DNA of 64,000 bases from Istiophorus platypterus (taxonomy: Eukaryota; Chordata; Actinopteri; Istiophoriformes; Istiophoridae): the NCBI GenBank assembly GCA_016859345.1, contig CM029126.1, forward strand, positions 13,819,027 through 13,883,026, read 5' to 3'. The number at the start of each line of letters is the position of its first letter. The first letter of the stretch is position 1. The notes below the pieces were generated by a model. That model did no database searches. It was given only the letters and a program-made list of their open reading frames with translations, and was not told the origin of the DNA. A program made the position numbers and the translations under genes. Of this stretch, positions 52,054-62,522 are shown one piece after another.

Positions 52054-55000
52054 TTAGCTATGCATTGCTTTGGCCTTCAGCTGCTTCTTAATGTAGTAGC
52101 CAACCAGTATCTGAGGACGTTGTTGGTAACTGTGAAGAACTTCATGAGAGCTGCTCAGCTGATCCCCCTTCAGCCGATCCAGTAATGTCACACAAACCAC
52201 AGCCGCTTGAGGTAACAAGAAATTATTTGTTAGAAACTGAGCAAGGCGTGAAGACAGAATTCAGTGTTATACAAAACTGAAAAATTTGCCACCCATAATA
52301 TAACGCTGATATTTTATTTTTCTTACCTCGTAGACCACTCAACTTGCACATTGATGCAAAAACTGAGGACTCCATCTCAATATTGCAGACTCCTGCTTCA
52401 CTGGCTTTAGTGAGGTAGTCCTGTTTATCCCTCTCAGTGTAGGAGCAGAAAGCACCATCCAAACGGGCTTGCCCTGGGTGATGGATCAGAAAGACGGACA
52501 GAAAGATAGCAAGAAACGCACATTATAACTGAACCACTGCACGTGTCTGTGAACAATCTGATTAACACATCAATGCAGCGGAACTCATACCTTCATAGAA
52601 ATCCAGCGTACACATGGTGTTGCCTATCACCGTTGAAAACTGGTTCAGTTCTTTGCTGCACTGCAAAAGCTCCTCAGCCAGGCTTTGGTCCAGATCTGTA
52701 TTGCGCACCACCGTCTTCCCTAGGATCACCTGCTCAAACTTGGGCAGGAAGGTGGCATCCACAGACTGTTTGGTAACAACAACAGTTACCCGGCTCGAGA
52801 CCTAAAAACCCAAAAAGGGAAGTGAGATAACCAGTGTCTAAACTAAATGTACAGAAGGCATAAATTAAAAGGTATTTTTCATATATGTTCAAATTACATA
52901 ATAGACTGATAAAGACTGTATTAAGTTGAATAAGCATCCTGTTTATTTTCATATTAAAAACATCCAAACAGTCTTAAAACTCTTATCCTAATTTATTTCA
53001 TATAACATAAGTCTTAAGTTTAGTACCATACAACTATTAGCTATGCTGAAAAATTTATATGTGGTCTGGGAATTAAAAGCTATGACAGGAGGCACCAACT
53101 CCTGGATTTTAGCATTGCTAGAAAAATGGAAAAGCTATCATATAACATAATGGATTTCAAAAACTTTCTTCAAAAGAAGCAAAAAAGAAAATATCAGATA
53201 TCAAATATTTCTGTCATTCAGAAAACTTGAGAAACAGCATCAGCTTTTAACAGCTATATAGAAAAAGCCATATTGGATGACAATGCTCTAAAGTTTGGGG
53301 AAATTTTGGGCTCCCTCTTGTGGTAAATCTAAGAAAATGCAACTGTCATCTATGACCACATTTACTAACTCATCTCATCGCGATGACACATGACCACACA
53401 GGGAGTCTAAGGCAATTCAGGAAGTTAATTTAGAGATTTATAGAGAAAATGCAACGGTCATCTATGACCACATTTACTAACTCCTCTCATTGCGATGACA
53501 CATGACCACACAGGGAGTCTAAGGCAATTCAGGAAGATAATTTAGAAATTTATAGAGAAACTAGTACCTTTGGAGAGATAGAGGCTTTTATGGTTTGATA
53601 ATGCAATAAAAGAGTGATTAGATGTATTATCAGGCACATAGGTAGCAGAGAATATTTCCAAATAATCAGCTTACCTATTCCACCTGATGTCCCAATGCGT
53701 ATAATTGTAACATCTTTGCAATGTGCATGATGTAGCAGCTTTATTAGCTCATGCAACATTATGGCAATAGATGGAATTCCCATCCCATGCTGGAAAACAA
53801 AGAAAACATTTTTTTTTAAATTGAAGGACACTAAGTAAACCGAACTTTTTCTTATTTGCATTGTATGAGTAGTAGTTTAATATTTGTTTACAAGAAAAGT
53901 ATGAAATTATCTTGAGACTTCTGCTCTTACATACACTGACAGACAGCACAGGGCCAACTTTGTACATGGCATAGCGGTCAGTTCCAGCACAGATATTTGG
54001 GTACTCTGATTTTGGGTCTTCCATACAGAGCTCAGCAGCAATGTACTCAGTGAATGATTTAATTCTCCAGGGACTGCCCCCAACACACACAAACTAAAAG
54101 AAAACACAGAAGAAACATAAATATTTTCTAAGCTGATTTCTGAGGTTACCCCCCCCCCCCCCCCCCAACGAATGAACTTCATAAAAGTCATTACTTTGAC
54201 ATCACCAAACATTGCGGCTAGGTCGTGAGTTCCTGTTCCGAGACTAAAGTGGTAGAGGATGTCATCTTTCAGTGCATCCAGGTGTGGGTTGTGCACACAA
54301 ACGGGGCTTAAAAGAGGGAAAAGAACAGATATTAAAGGTTTAGTTCTAGCTTCGGACTGAATCAGACTTAATTGCTACTTCATTCATCATTCGCTGAGGA
54401 AATCAGAGACCAGGCCTGTGATTTAGAGGTCTGAAACCAGGCAAGGTCAACCAAATATAAAAACCATATTTTTCTCACATTGCCCTGTCTTATTGGGCCA
54501 TGCAATTACCTTCAGCATTATATTTTAGGGTTGTGGCCAGCCAAGTGCAGTGCAGGTGGGAAATGACTTTGTGACGCTCACAGCAGAAGCATTAAATTTG
54601 AAAACCCATAGAACCCGAATGTGAAAAATTTTTCATCAGGGTGACTTTCTACCACTCAGTTGCCAGTTTACTAGCTACACCTCGCTGAAACCATTGCAGT
54701 TTTATATAACAGCCCTGCAGTAAATCCTTCCTTCAGGAGGTTATGATGTTGTTTTAGTTGAAACAGTGCTGCATTATACAGAGAGTTGACCAATGTCTCA
54801 TTACCTACAACTTCAACTGTTTACTGTAAAGTACGTATATATGGTTTGCTCAAATTAAAAATTCCATAATTACTGATACTGAAGTGAATCACCAATTCAG
54901 TACCAGCACTTCCTGAAACCGGACAGGGATTTTTTCCCAGACTGTAAAGAAATTTATGTTAAAAAAAAAAAGAAATTCTTGACGCTGAGGAAAAAAAGGT

Positions 55001-55196
55001 GAACGACCTGATATCCTGACACACCCAGTAGCTTCCTCATTTTGAAATTAACCTGAGAACATAACTTAAGGAAATGGGTTTTTGTTCTTGTTGTTGTCGT
55101 TGTTGTTTTTAATACGTTAGGACGCGACTTTAGGATTGAAAGTTGAACTTCTCACCTGCTGCGTGACTCGATTCGCTCGTCGCCCTCTGAATCCAT
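52054..55196 (-). CDS. upp1: Uridine phosphorylase 1, seven exons, with an apparent one-base frameshift in exon 5
   Basis: Exons 55196-55156, 54306-54195, 54093-53935, 53789-53675, 52801-52591, 52473-52327 and 52205-52054 (TAA at 52056-52054) recover a 311-aa product if one base in exon 5 is discounted (human UPP1 is 310 aa). Motifs: FGDVKFVCVGGSP, YPNICAGTDRYAMYKVGPVLS, HGMGIPSIAIMLHELIKLL, the phosphate/nucleoside-binding IIRIGTSGGIG, DFYEGQARLDGAFCSYTERD, the ribose-contacting NIEMESSVFA, and AAVVCVTLLDR. Residues such as YAMYKVGPVLSVS and NTMCTLDFYEG fit UPP1 better than UPP2. The enzyme reversibly cleaves uridine with phosphate to uracil and ribose-1-phosphate in the cytosol for pyrimidine salvage. 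As written, exon 5 has GLEPG in one frame and TVVVTKQSVDATF in the next. Confidence 0.9.
53333..53560. repeat. 112-bp tandem duplication in upp1 intron 4
   Basis: Two adjacent copies (53333-53444 and 53445-53556, plus a few bases of a third) share the GTCATCTATGACCACATTTA block and the CACAGGGAGTCTAAGGCAAT block. They differ at only a handful of positions. The array is non-coding. Confidence 0.93.
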
Positions 55197-57640
55197 CGTC
55201 CTGAAAAAAGCAGTGGCGGGACAAATTTTTACCCATCGACCAGGAACGAGCCCAAACTCTACCGACACCGGGACCGGAGAAACAACCGGGTTAAACCCGG
55301 GTTAAACAACCCGGGGCGTGTGTTTAACCTGACACGCGGTGTGGCAACAGCATAACCTCAAAACTCAACTGGCACAATGGATACACGTTTTTTTTTCCGC
55401 ATGCGCCCCGATCAAACATCGCCGGGGGAAGAAGGAGATAATTAGCTCCATCTTTACTTTGTATATAAGCAAACGGGGCTGTTAAAGCCAAAAACGCCAC
55501 AATGCAAATAACGGGATGGTGTTTACCTTTGGTGCGTCGCCGTTGGACCGCGGTTTCGTTCGCTTCACAAAAAAAATGAATCACGCTCTGTGGATACCCG
55601 AGGTGGAGGACGTAGCGCCGGGGTCCGGCCCACGCCGACGCGCACGGCGCACGTCACCGGCGCGTCCGGCCCAGTGTCGCACTTCTGGGGAAGTGGATGT
55701 TCAGGCTGCCCGGGCCCGGTCACGTACACCGGGGACAAAACGGCAGATGAGCGGTCTCCACAGTCACCGGTGTCCGCAGGGGGGGAAAACCGCGGCGCGG
55801 TGCCGACATCCACGTGTTACCGATCCACTCCCAGGGTAGATTCCTCACATTTGTTTGATTGTGTTTCGGGGCGTCCGTAGGTGTTCGCCGAATTACACTT
55901 TGGACGTTTTTGCTTGTTTGTTTGCTTGTTGTTGTTTTTTGTAATTGAAGGTCGAAGGTGAAATTCACGGAATGAGTGAAGAAAAAACCAAAAGGTCTAC
56001 AATTATGTATTAAGTGTATTAATTTATTGACGTTTAACACATTTTTGTATGTTTTTCCCATCTATTTATAACAATAATAACTAGTAATACAACAATAACC
56101 CATCTACATGACCTGGACCCATTCATGTATGGATTACCAAACAGACCTACGGGGCACAGGCTCAGTGCCCCCCCCCCCCGAGCTTCTGTATGAAGTGACT
56201 GTTTATATTGTTTTTGTCTTTTTTGAAAGTCACAGAGTTTAGTTTAAGACAACAAAGACAGGGTGAACTATCCCAAAGAGACACAGTCCACCACAACGAG
56301 ACACAAAATGACCACAAAGAGATTCAAAATGAGGACAAAGAGACACAAAAACACTGCAAACTGCTCAGTCTGCAGGTCCTATATACTGTAGGAGGGGTGG
56401 GGGTGGGGGCTTTTTCTTTTCTATGTCTGTTGTCTCATAATCTGTGCATGCCTGGACCCCAAATAGCCACAGAAAAATGATGGATGGATTAATCATTTAA
56501 AAATTCATAAATTTGTTAATGAGTTTTAGCTAAAACCTAAAGCTTTATTACTGTTCGTGGCAGGCAAGAAAATATATTCAAGAAGTTTGTGAATGAAATT
56601 TAAGACTTTTAATACTTATTCTGAGGGAACTGAATCCAATACTCTTTAAAGACTTTTCAAAACCTGCTGGTACTGTGTTTTGATAGTTAGTGGGGATAAC
56701 AACATACAACATACTTCTCAAACCCATAAGTTGAGAAGTCACATTAGTTCATACGGAAATTAGAATACAGGGTTTCAAGCCACCAACCACTAAAGCTTCA
56801 TCAACTGATTATTTCAAATATAAATGTCAGCAACTGCCTTTTGGTCTATACACCCAAACAAAAGCCAGCAACATTATCATTCTTTTGTATTCATGTTTAT
56901 ACTAGTCTGATAACTAATATTCATCCTCACTTAACAGGTTTTAATCTTCACTCAAACCTGGTTCCTTAGTTGCTAAATGCTCCACTATGTTGACCAGCTA
57001 CTCGCAAAACTTGTCTGTTTGGTGCTAGGAAGAGGCAGAACACAGTGAATTTGTTGGAGCTTTTTTTTTGGCTGAGAAAAGCTGCTAGCTGGGGCTGGAA
57101 AATGAGGATGATGGGAGCAGAGTTGCAGGCCAGAAAACCACACACATTCAGCTGTAAGAGGCAAATAAATGAATAAATAAATGTTCATAGTGTCAAACCC
57201 ACAGGGAAACATCAACTTCTGTATTATTATCATTATTGCAGCTACAAGTTTTAATTAAATTCCAGAAAGCAACTGCCAACACACCAAACTGTTGAGTCAA
57301 ATTGTCATGTTAAGAAATGTTAAATCACAATGCCTATGTGACACCAGCTAATGCAGCTGATGACAAACATATATTTTGATCATTGTCACTTTAGGTGGGC
57401 TTTGTTTTATGACTCCGGTATAATGTGTAATGATGAGTCTGAATAAAAATGACATATTTCCCCCTTTTTTTCAAAAAGTAACCATTGATATCTTATGTTT
57501 AGAACATTTTTACACAATATAAATAAATCACCATTGCCAAGATCATACACAGCAAAAAAAAATGTTAGCAAAAATGCAATTCTCATACTTAAACAAATAA
57601 AGTGGTCTTTAGTATTATGACTTTGTGCAACTCCACTGCA
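55197..57640. other. upp1 upstream region and intergenic DNA
   Basis: 55197-55860 is rich in CpG and G+C and most likely contains the upp1 promoter. The ORFs there lack family resemblance. 56240-56370 is a degenerate AAAGAGACACAAAA-type minisatellite common in fish, probably part of a larger interspersed repeat reaching about 56490. The remainder is AT-rich with no gene seen. Confidence 0.55.
56240..56370. repeat. Degenerate 'aaagagacacaaaatgacc' minisatellite
   Basis: A 10-22-base motif (CAAAGAGACACAAAA, ACAACGAGACACAAAATGACC, ACAAAGAGATTCAAAATGAGG) repeats several times with substitutions. Similar arrays are frequent in teleost genomes. Confidence 0.75.
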
Positions 57641-58106
57641 AATAGTTATCAAAAAATAAACGTGCAAAAAATGTCAGTTAAATAAAATTAAACAAGAAAA
57701 GAAATAAGAATAAAACATCAGAAACACTCCTTGGGGTGAACAGTGAAAACCTGTGCAAGATTTTTAAGGTGAGTCAAGCCTTTCTGCCGCCCTGAAATCA
57801 GAAAAAATATTGAGAAATAATTTTTATAATGTTCATGTCCATTACTTTATTTTATCAAGACACTGCACTAAATTCAATAAAGTGAATAGCAACCAACACC
57901 CACAGTAAAGCATTTAGTAAGTCAATGATGGAACAACCAGTAATGAGTTGGGGCTAATAGGTATTTTAAAAATGCAGTTTCACAACAATTTGAAATTCTA
58001 ATTAGTGTTCAAGTAGTAATCTGCATTCAATTCAAATCATAACTAATTTTCTACTGCACCAAAGAGGTCTAATAAACTCTAACTGTTTTTACATACTAGA
58101 TAACAC

Positions 58107-60230
58107 TTACATTTCCTCTTTTCCACCACTCCACCTCATTTCATGAAGCCGTAGGTCCCCCAGATCTCTCTGTTAAGATAGTATTAAAACATAATTCAAT
58201 CCAAACAGCAGTTATAACTATTTTGATCATTTTTGATTTTGAGGATATTACACTAGAACCGAATAAAAAATGTCAACTTACCGCCTCAGTTAAGACTATG
58301 GGGTGCTCTGGCAAGAATTCTGGCTTCTTCCTGGCCTCAGGACAACTTGCCAACTCAATTAAAAAATCTCTTGTGTAAGATATTCTGCCTATAAATACAA
58401 AAACATATATGTATATCAAAATCAATACTTTAGGAGTTCAAATCAGGTAAATTAAACAAAAAAAAAAACAGTAGGAAAAATTAGGCTGGTACTCTGACAG
58501 TACGGGGTGCCTCTGCCACACCACTACTCTAAATAATAACCTTCCAATAGTTGTAAGGTGTCAATAAAAATATTTAGCCTTACCTTCTTTCTGTTTGTGA
58601 ATGTTAACAATTTTGTAGAGCTGCTCTATTCCAACACGTGTCTATGAAGCAAAAAAATTAGAAAACTGTTAGAGAATTGGAAAAAAAAACTCAAATTTTG
58701 TCTAAATTACCTGCTCAATAGGTGACTGGCTTATTTAAAGTCATTGTAGTGTGTGTGTGTGTGTATGGGGGGGGGCAGGGATGATGAATCAGTCATTAAA
58801 CAAAATAAAATTCCTCAGCAACCATTTTGATTTTACTGTTTAATGAATTTGACAAGCAACACTGCCAAACACTGTCTGGTTTCAAGTTGTCATGTGTAAC
58901 GATTTGCTGCTTTTCTGCTTTGTATCATTGTTAATTTACTGTTTTTGTGTTTTGGACTGTTTAACAAAATAAGAAATATGAAGACATTAACTCAGGCTGC
59001 ACGATATTTATCAAAATTTGATATTTTACAGATTAGTTGAAGAACTGACAGAATAATTGATGATGAAATCTTTTCTGTTGCAAGCCTTAAATATTGTATC
59101 CATTGAGATTTCTTACCTCTTGACCCACTTCCTCCATCAGTGCCTGTGCACATGTAGCAGCATTTATTTGGGAGTCTAAATGAAGTGACAGAATTCTCAC
59201 AAAAGCACTCAATTAAAAAATCTCTTGTGTAAGATATTCTGCCTATAAATACAAAAACATATATGTATATCAAAATCAATACTTTAGGAGTTCAAATCAG
59301 GTAAATTAAACAAAAAAAAAAACAGTAGGAAAAATTAGGCTGGTACTCTGACAGTACGGGGTGCCTCTGCCACACCACTACTCTAAATAATAACCTTCCA
59401 ATAGTTGTAAGGTGTCAATAAAAATATTTAGCCTTACCTTCTTTCTGTTTGTGAATGTTAACCATTTTGTAGAGCTGCTCTATTCCAACATGTGTCTATG
59501 AAGCAAAAAAATTAGAAAACTGTTAGAGAATTGGAAAAAAAACTCAAATTTTGTCTAAATTACCTGCTCAATAGGTGACTGGCTTATTTAAAGTCATTGT
59601 AGTGTGTGTGTGTGTGTATATGGGGGGGCAGGGATGATGAATCAGTCATTAAACAAAATAAAATTCCTCAGCAACCATTTTGATTTTACTGTTTAATGAA
59701 TTTGACAAGCAACACTGCCAAACACTGTCTGGTTTCAAGTTGTCATGTGTAACAATTTGCTGCTTTTCTGCTTTGTATCATTGTTAATTTACTGTTTTTG
59801 TGTTTTGGACTGTTTAACAAAATAAGAAATATGAAGACATTAACTCAGGCTGCACGATATTTATCAAAATTTGATATTTTACAGATTAGTTGAAGAACTG
59901 ACAGAATAATTGATGATGAAATCTTTTCTGTTGCAAGCCTTAAATATTGTATCCATTGAGATTTCTTACCTCTTGACCCACTTCCTCCATCAGTGCCTGT
60001 GCACATGTAGCAGCATTTATTTGGGAGTCTAAATGAAGTGACAGAATTCTCACAAAAGCACTCAATTAAAGATAAATATAATCACAACAAATTAACGAAC
60101 TGAAACCTTCGTTCCTACAAGTTTGACCAACTGGTGCAAACTGCTTACCTATGTCAATATGGATGCAGCGACGCAGGGGTCTCGCGGGCTCCAGATGTTT
60201 CTGGAGGATTCTTCTCCTTGATACCTCCAT
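58107..60230 (-). CDS. C8orf88 homologue (putative eIF4E-binding small protein) with internal exon duplication
   Basis: Ancestral coding exons: exon 1 60230-60149, exon 2 60028-59970, exon 3 59495-59438, exon 4 58388-58282, exon 5 58169-58107. All have canonical splice sites and matching phases. Without the duplicate the product is about 121 aa (human C8orf88 is 117). It starts MEVSRRRILQKHLEPARPLR, like METKKLIGKPLQPARPVR in human. It carries RISYTRDFLIELASC followed by ARKKPEFLPEHPIVL, closely matching the human RIKYSRDFLLKL and RKKPDFLPDHPIVL. YTRDFLI fits the YxxxxL-phi eIF4E-binding motif; the human protein is, as I recall, reported to bind eIF4E. Exons 2 and 3 recur as 59175-59117 and 58641-58584. 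The end is uncertain: exon 5 may instead stop at 58111 with donor GTAAGTG and splice to an exon at 57791, with stop TAA at 57766-57764. Confidence 0.85.
58354..60060. repeat. ~854-bp direct tandem duplication inside the C8orf88 homologue
   Basis: Copy A is 58354-59207 and copy B is 59208-60060. They are almost identical, differing in a few single bases (for example AACAATTTTGTAG against AACCATTTTGTAG, and ACACGTG against ACATGTG) and in the length of GT/G runs. Each copy holds full exons 2 and 3 of the host gene and the first part of exon 4. Both outer edges and the junction carry ACTCAATTAAA. Confidence 0.97.
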
Positions 60231-60899
60231 TCTGGTGTCATTAAGGTTCAAACATGTTTTAAGCCTACTAAATTCTATGAGGCTTGCTCATTACATTTGT
60301 ACTGAGTAGTGCTGTATTAATACAGGCAGACATTAATAATGTTGCCATATATGAGTTTCCTGTGCTTCTCAATTTGGGGTTTGCAGACCATTGAGGGCTT
60401 CTGTAAATAGCCAAAGCCCCTGGTTGTATGTCAGTAATAGTTAAAATTCTTGATGTCTGTTTAGATCTTAGTATTTAGATGTAAGACTTCAGCCCATCTT
60501 TCCTGATTCATAGCAGACAGGTATAAAAAAAAACATATTAAAAGTATTAATTAGCCAGATCATAAATTCCTACAAAATCTGAAATAACAATAATAGCTAC
60601 AATAACATTTAGCATTGACTGGCTTGGGATGTCCTGGGCTGAATATAGCATAACAGCTAACTTGTGCAATTGTGGATTATACAGGTTACAGAAAACACTT
60701 AACTCGGCCCTATCAGCTGAATTTAAGCCGGTTATCTGTCAGCTAACTTCTCACAAATAAATAATCTGTGAACACATGTGGTAGAAAATGGTTCCTGAAT
60801 CTCTTTCCCACATGAGCTGAAGAAGCGGTTTTGGAAAACAGGTGGAAAATTCTTGTTGCTCATTGTAACGCGTTTCATGGCAGACATCCGTGTAAACCA

Positions 60900-61300
60900 C
60901 GGACGAGCGGCTACCATTAGCGGCCGCATTTAACGCTCACGATTCGCAGTTTGTTTAACTTTCTGAAAGAAAAAAACAACATGCACGGTTTCTCATTAAT
61001 GTTAACGAACAAAACGAGGCGGCGAAACCAGCTAACTTCCAACTGCGGGCAGATACAACTCCGTAACGATGGAGAAGTTTCAACGATGCGAGGCGATCGT
61101 TCTAGCTAGCGACGGCGGTCTAGCGAGTCGCACGGATATACTTCGGGGATCGCGTCGTCGTCCTTTCACCTGATAAATAAAACCATATAATGTTTGATTT
61201 AATCACCTGTGGTCCCACTAAATATCCGCGGCGTGGTTTTCTGTCCGCTCACCTCACCGGTGTCATGCTAGCCAAAGCCAAACCATAACTTCCGGCACGG
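60900..61300 (-). promoter_or_regulatory. CpG-rich promoter region of the C8orf88 homologue
   Basis: G+C and CpG rise sharply over the AT-rich surroundings. On the minus strand a perfect ETS-type site CCGGAAGT lies at 61295-61288, and overlapping splice donors (CCG then GTGAGGTGAG) lie at about 61260-61250. This suggests a non-coding first exon joined to the exon bearing the start codon at 60230. No TATA box was seen. Confidence 0.45.
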
Positions 61301-62040
61301 GGCTTTCAAAATAAAACGTCCGTTCGCGTAAGTGTGCATCGTGATGTCAGTTTTGTCAGAGGGAACATCATTTTCATCCCGTAAGCAGGCAGGGTAGATG
61401 TGGCTTATATTCCATAGTGTAAACTGTAAATAATGTAGCTGTCTTATCTATTTATCAATACTTCTTTCAACACGTCATAGTGGCTGTGTGGAAGTCTGAA
61501 ATGCCACCGATTGCATTCGCTTTTCTGTGATTAGATAAGTTTTACCCCCCCTTGCAATTATTCTACATATAGTTTTTGAGAGGGATGCTGAGGTCCTTGC
61601 TGTGGACTGATAATATTGTACCCGTTTCATTTAAATCTAAAGCGCTTATCTCTCATGAGGTGCTACATTGCTCAAATTTAAATTCAAATAGCGCACCAAT
61701 AATTACAAAATGGAAGATTCCACACAGCTAAAATCTACCATACTCTTCAGTGTCGCTGTTGCTAAATTTTGTGAGGTTTACGACTTTAAAAAAAGAGGAA
61801 AAACAAAACTCTGCTCTACACCCAAACATTAGGAAGTTATCTAATAGGATGCAAAACCTGCTACTGGTGTTAAACAAGTTTTAGATTAGAGGAAGAGGCG
61901 ATATTTAACATACACTTCATATATTCTCCCAGTGGTCACTCTTCCTCTCCTTAATAATTACCTTATTTTAAATCTTGCTCTTAAAATGATAGCATTTGCC
62001 ATTTATAAACATCCGTCTATTCCAAATTAACACTCAATCA
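61300..62040. other. Intergenic region between rbm12b and the C8orf88 homologue
   Basis: AT-rich unique sequence; nothing recognised. Confidence 0.6.
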
Positions 62041-62522
62041 TGAACACATAAATTACTTTATTTACAGGTTTATGTCTGCAAATAAAATTTGTTTGCTCTG
62101 TAAGTGACAGATCTGTGAAGAGAAATGACCGTATACAAAGATAAATAAAAAAATACACTTTGCAAAATGACCACAAATAGCAAAATTAAATATTCATTCT
62201 TCAACAGTTTTGTACATGTAGAAGAAGATGAATTAAAAAAAAAAAGAACATTTCAACGAGAAAACAAATCCTCCAGGTGTTTCACTTTACAATAAGCATT
62301 GTATACAAACCCATATTCAGTCAGCTGACTATAATGATTAATCACAGTAAAACGAAATGCAGGAAGGGGAAGAAAAAACATAACTGAATTCGTGTTCTTT
62401 TAAATCCACATCCCATTACTCAAAGAGGAAGAAAAGACAAACTCTTCCCTTAAATCAACATTGCATATATGTCCAAACCACGCTTCTAGGGAATGTTACT
62501 GCTATGAAAAGCAATATCGTTT
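62040..62522 (-). terminator. rbm12b: rbm12b 3'UTR with AATAAA signal
   Basis: A minus-strand AATAAA (plus-strand TTTATT at 62057-62062) about 460 bases beyond the stop is the likely polyadenylation signal. Confidence 0.55.

Noticed and set aside
55516..55880. GC-rich ORFs upstream of upp1
   Set aside because: CpG-rich promoter DNA gives long frames by chance; the translations lack any family resemblance or conserved splice context.
60732..60929. 65-codon minus-strand ORF near the C8orf88-homologue promoter
   Set aside because: It begins close to the presumed start site but does not resemble C8orf88 and does not splice in frame to exon 1. It may be 5'UTR or intron.
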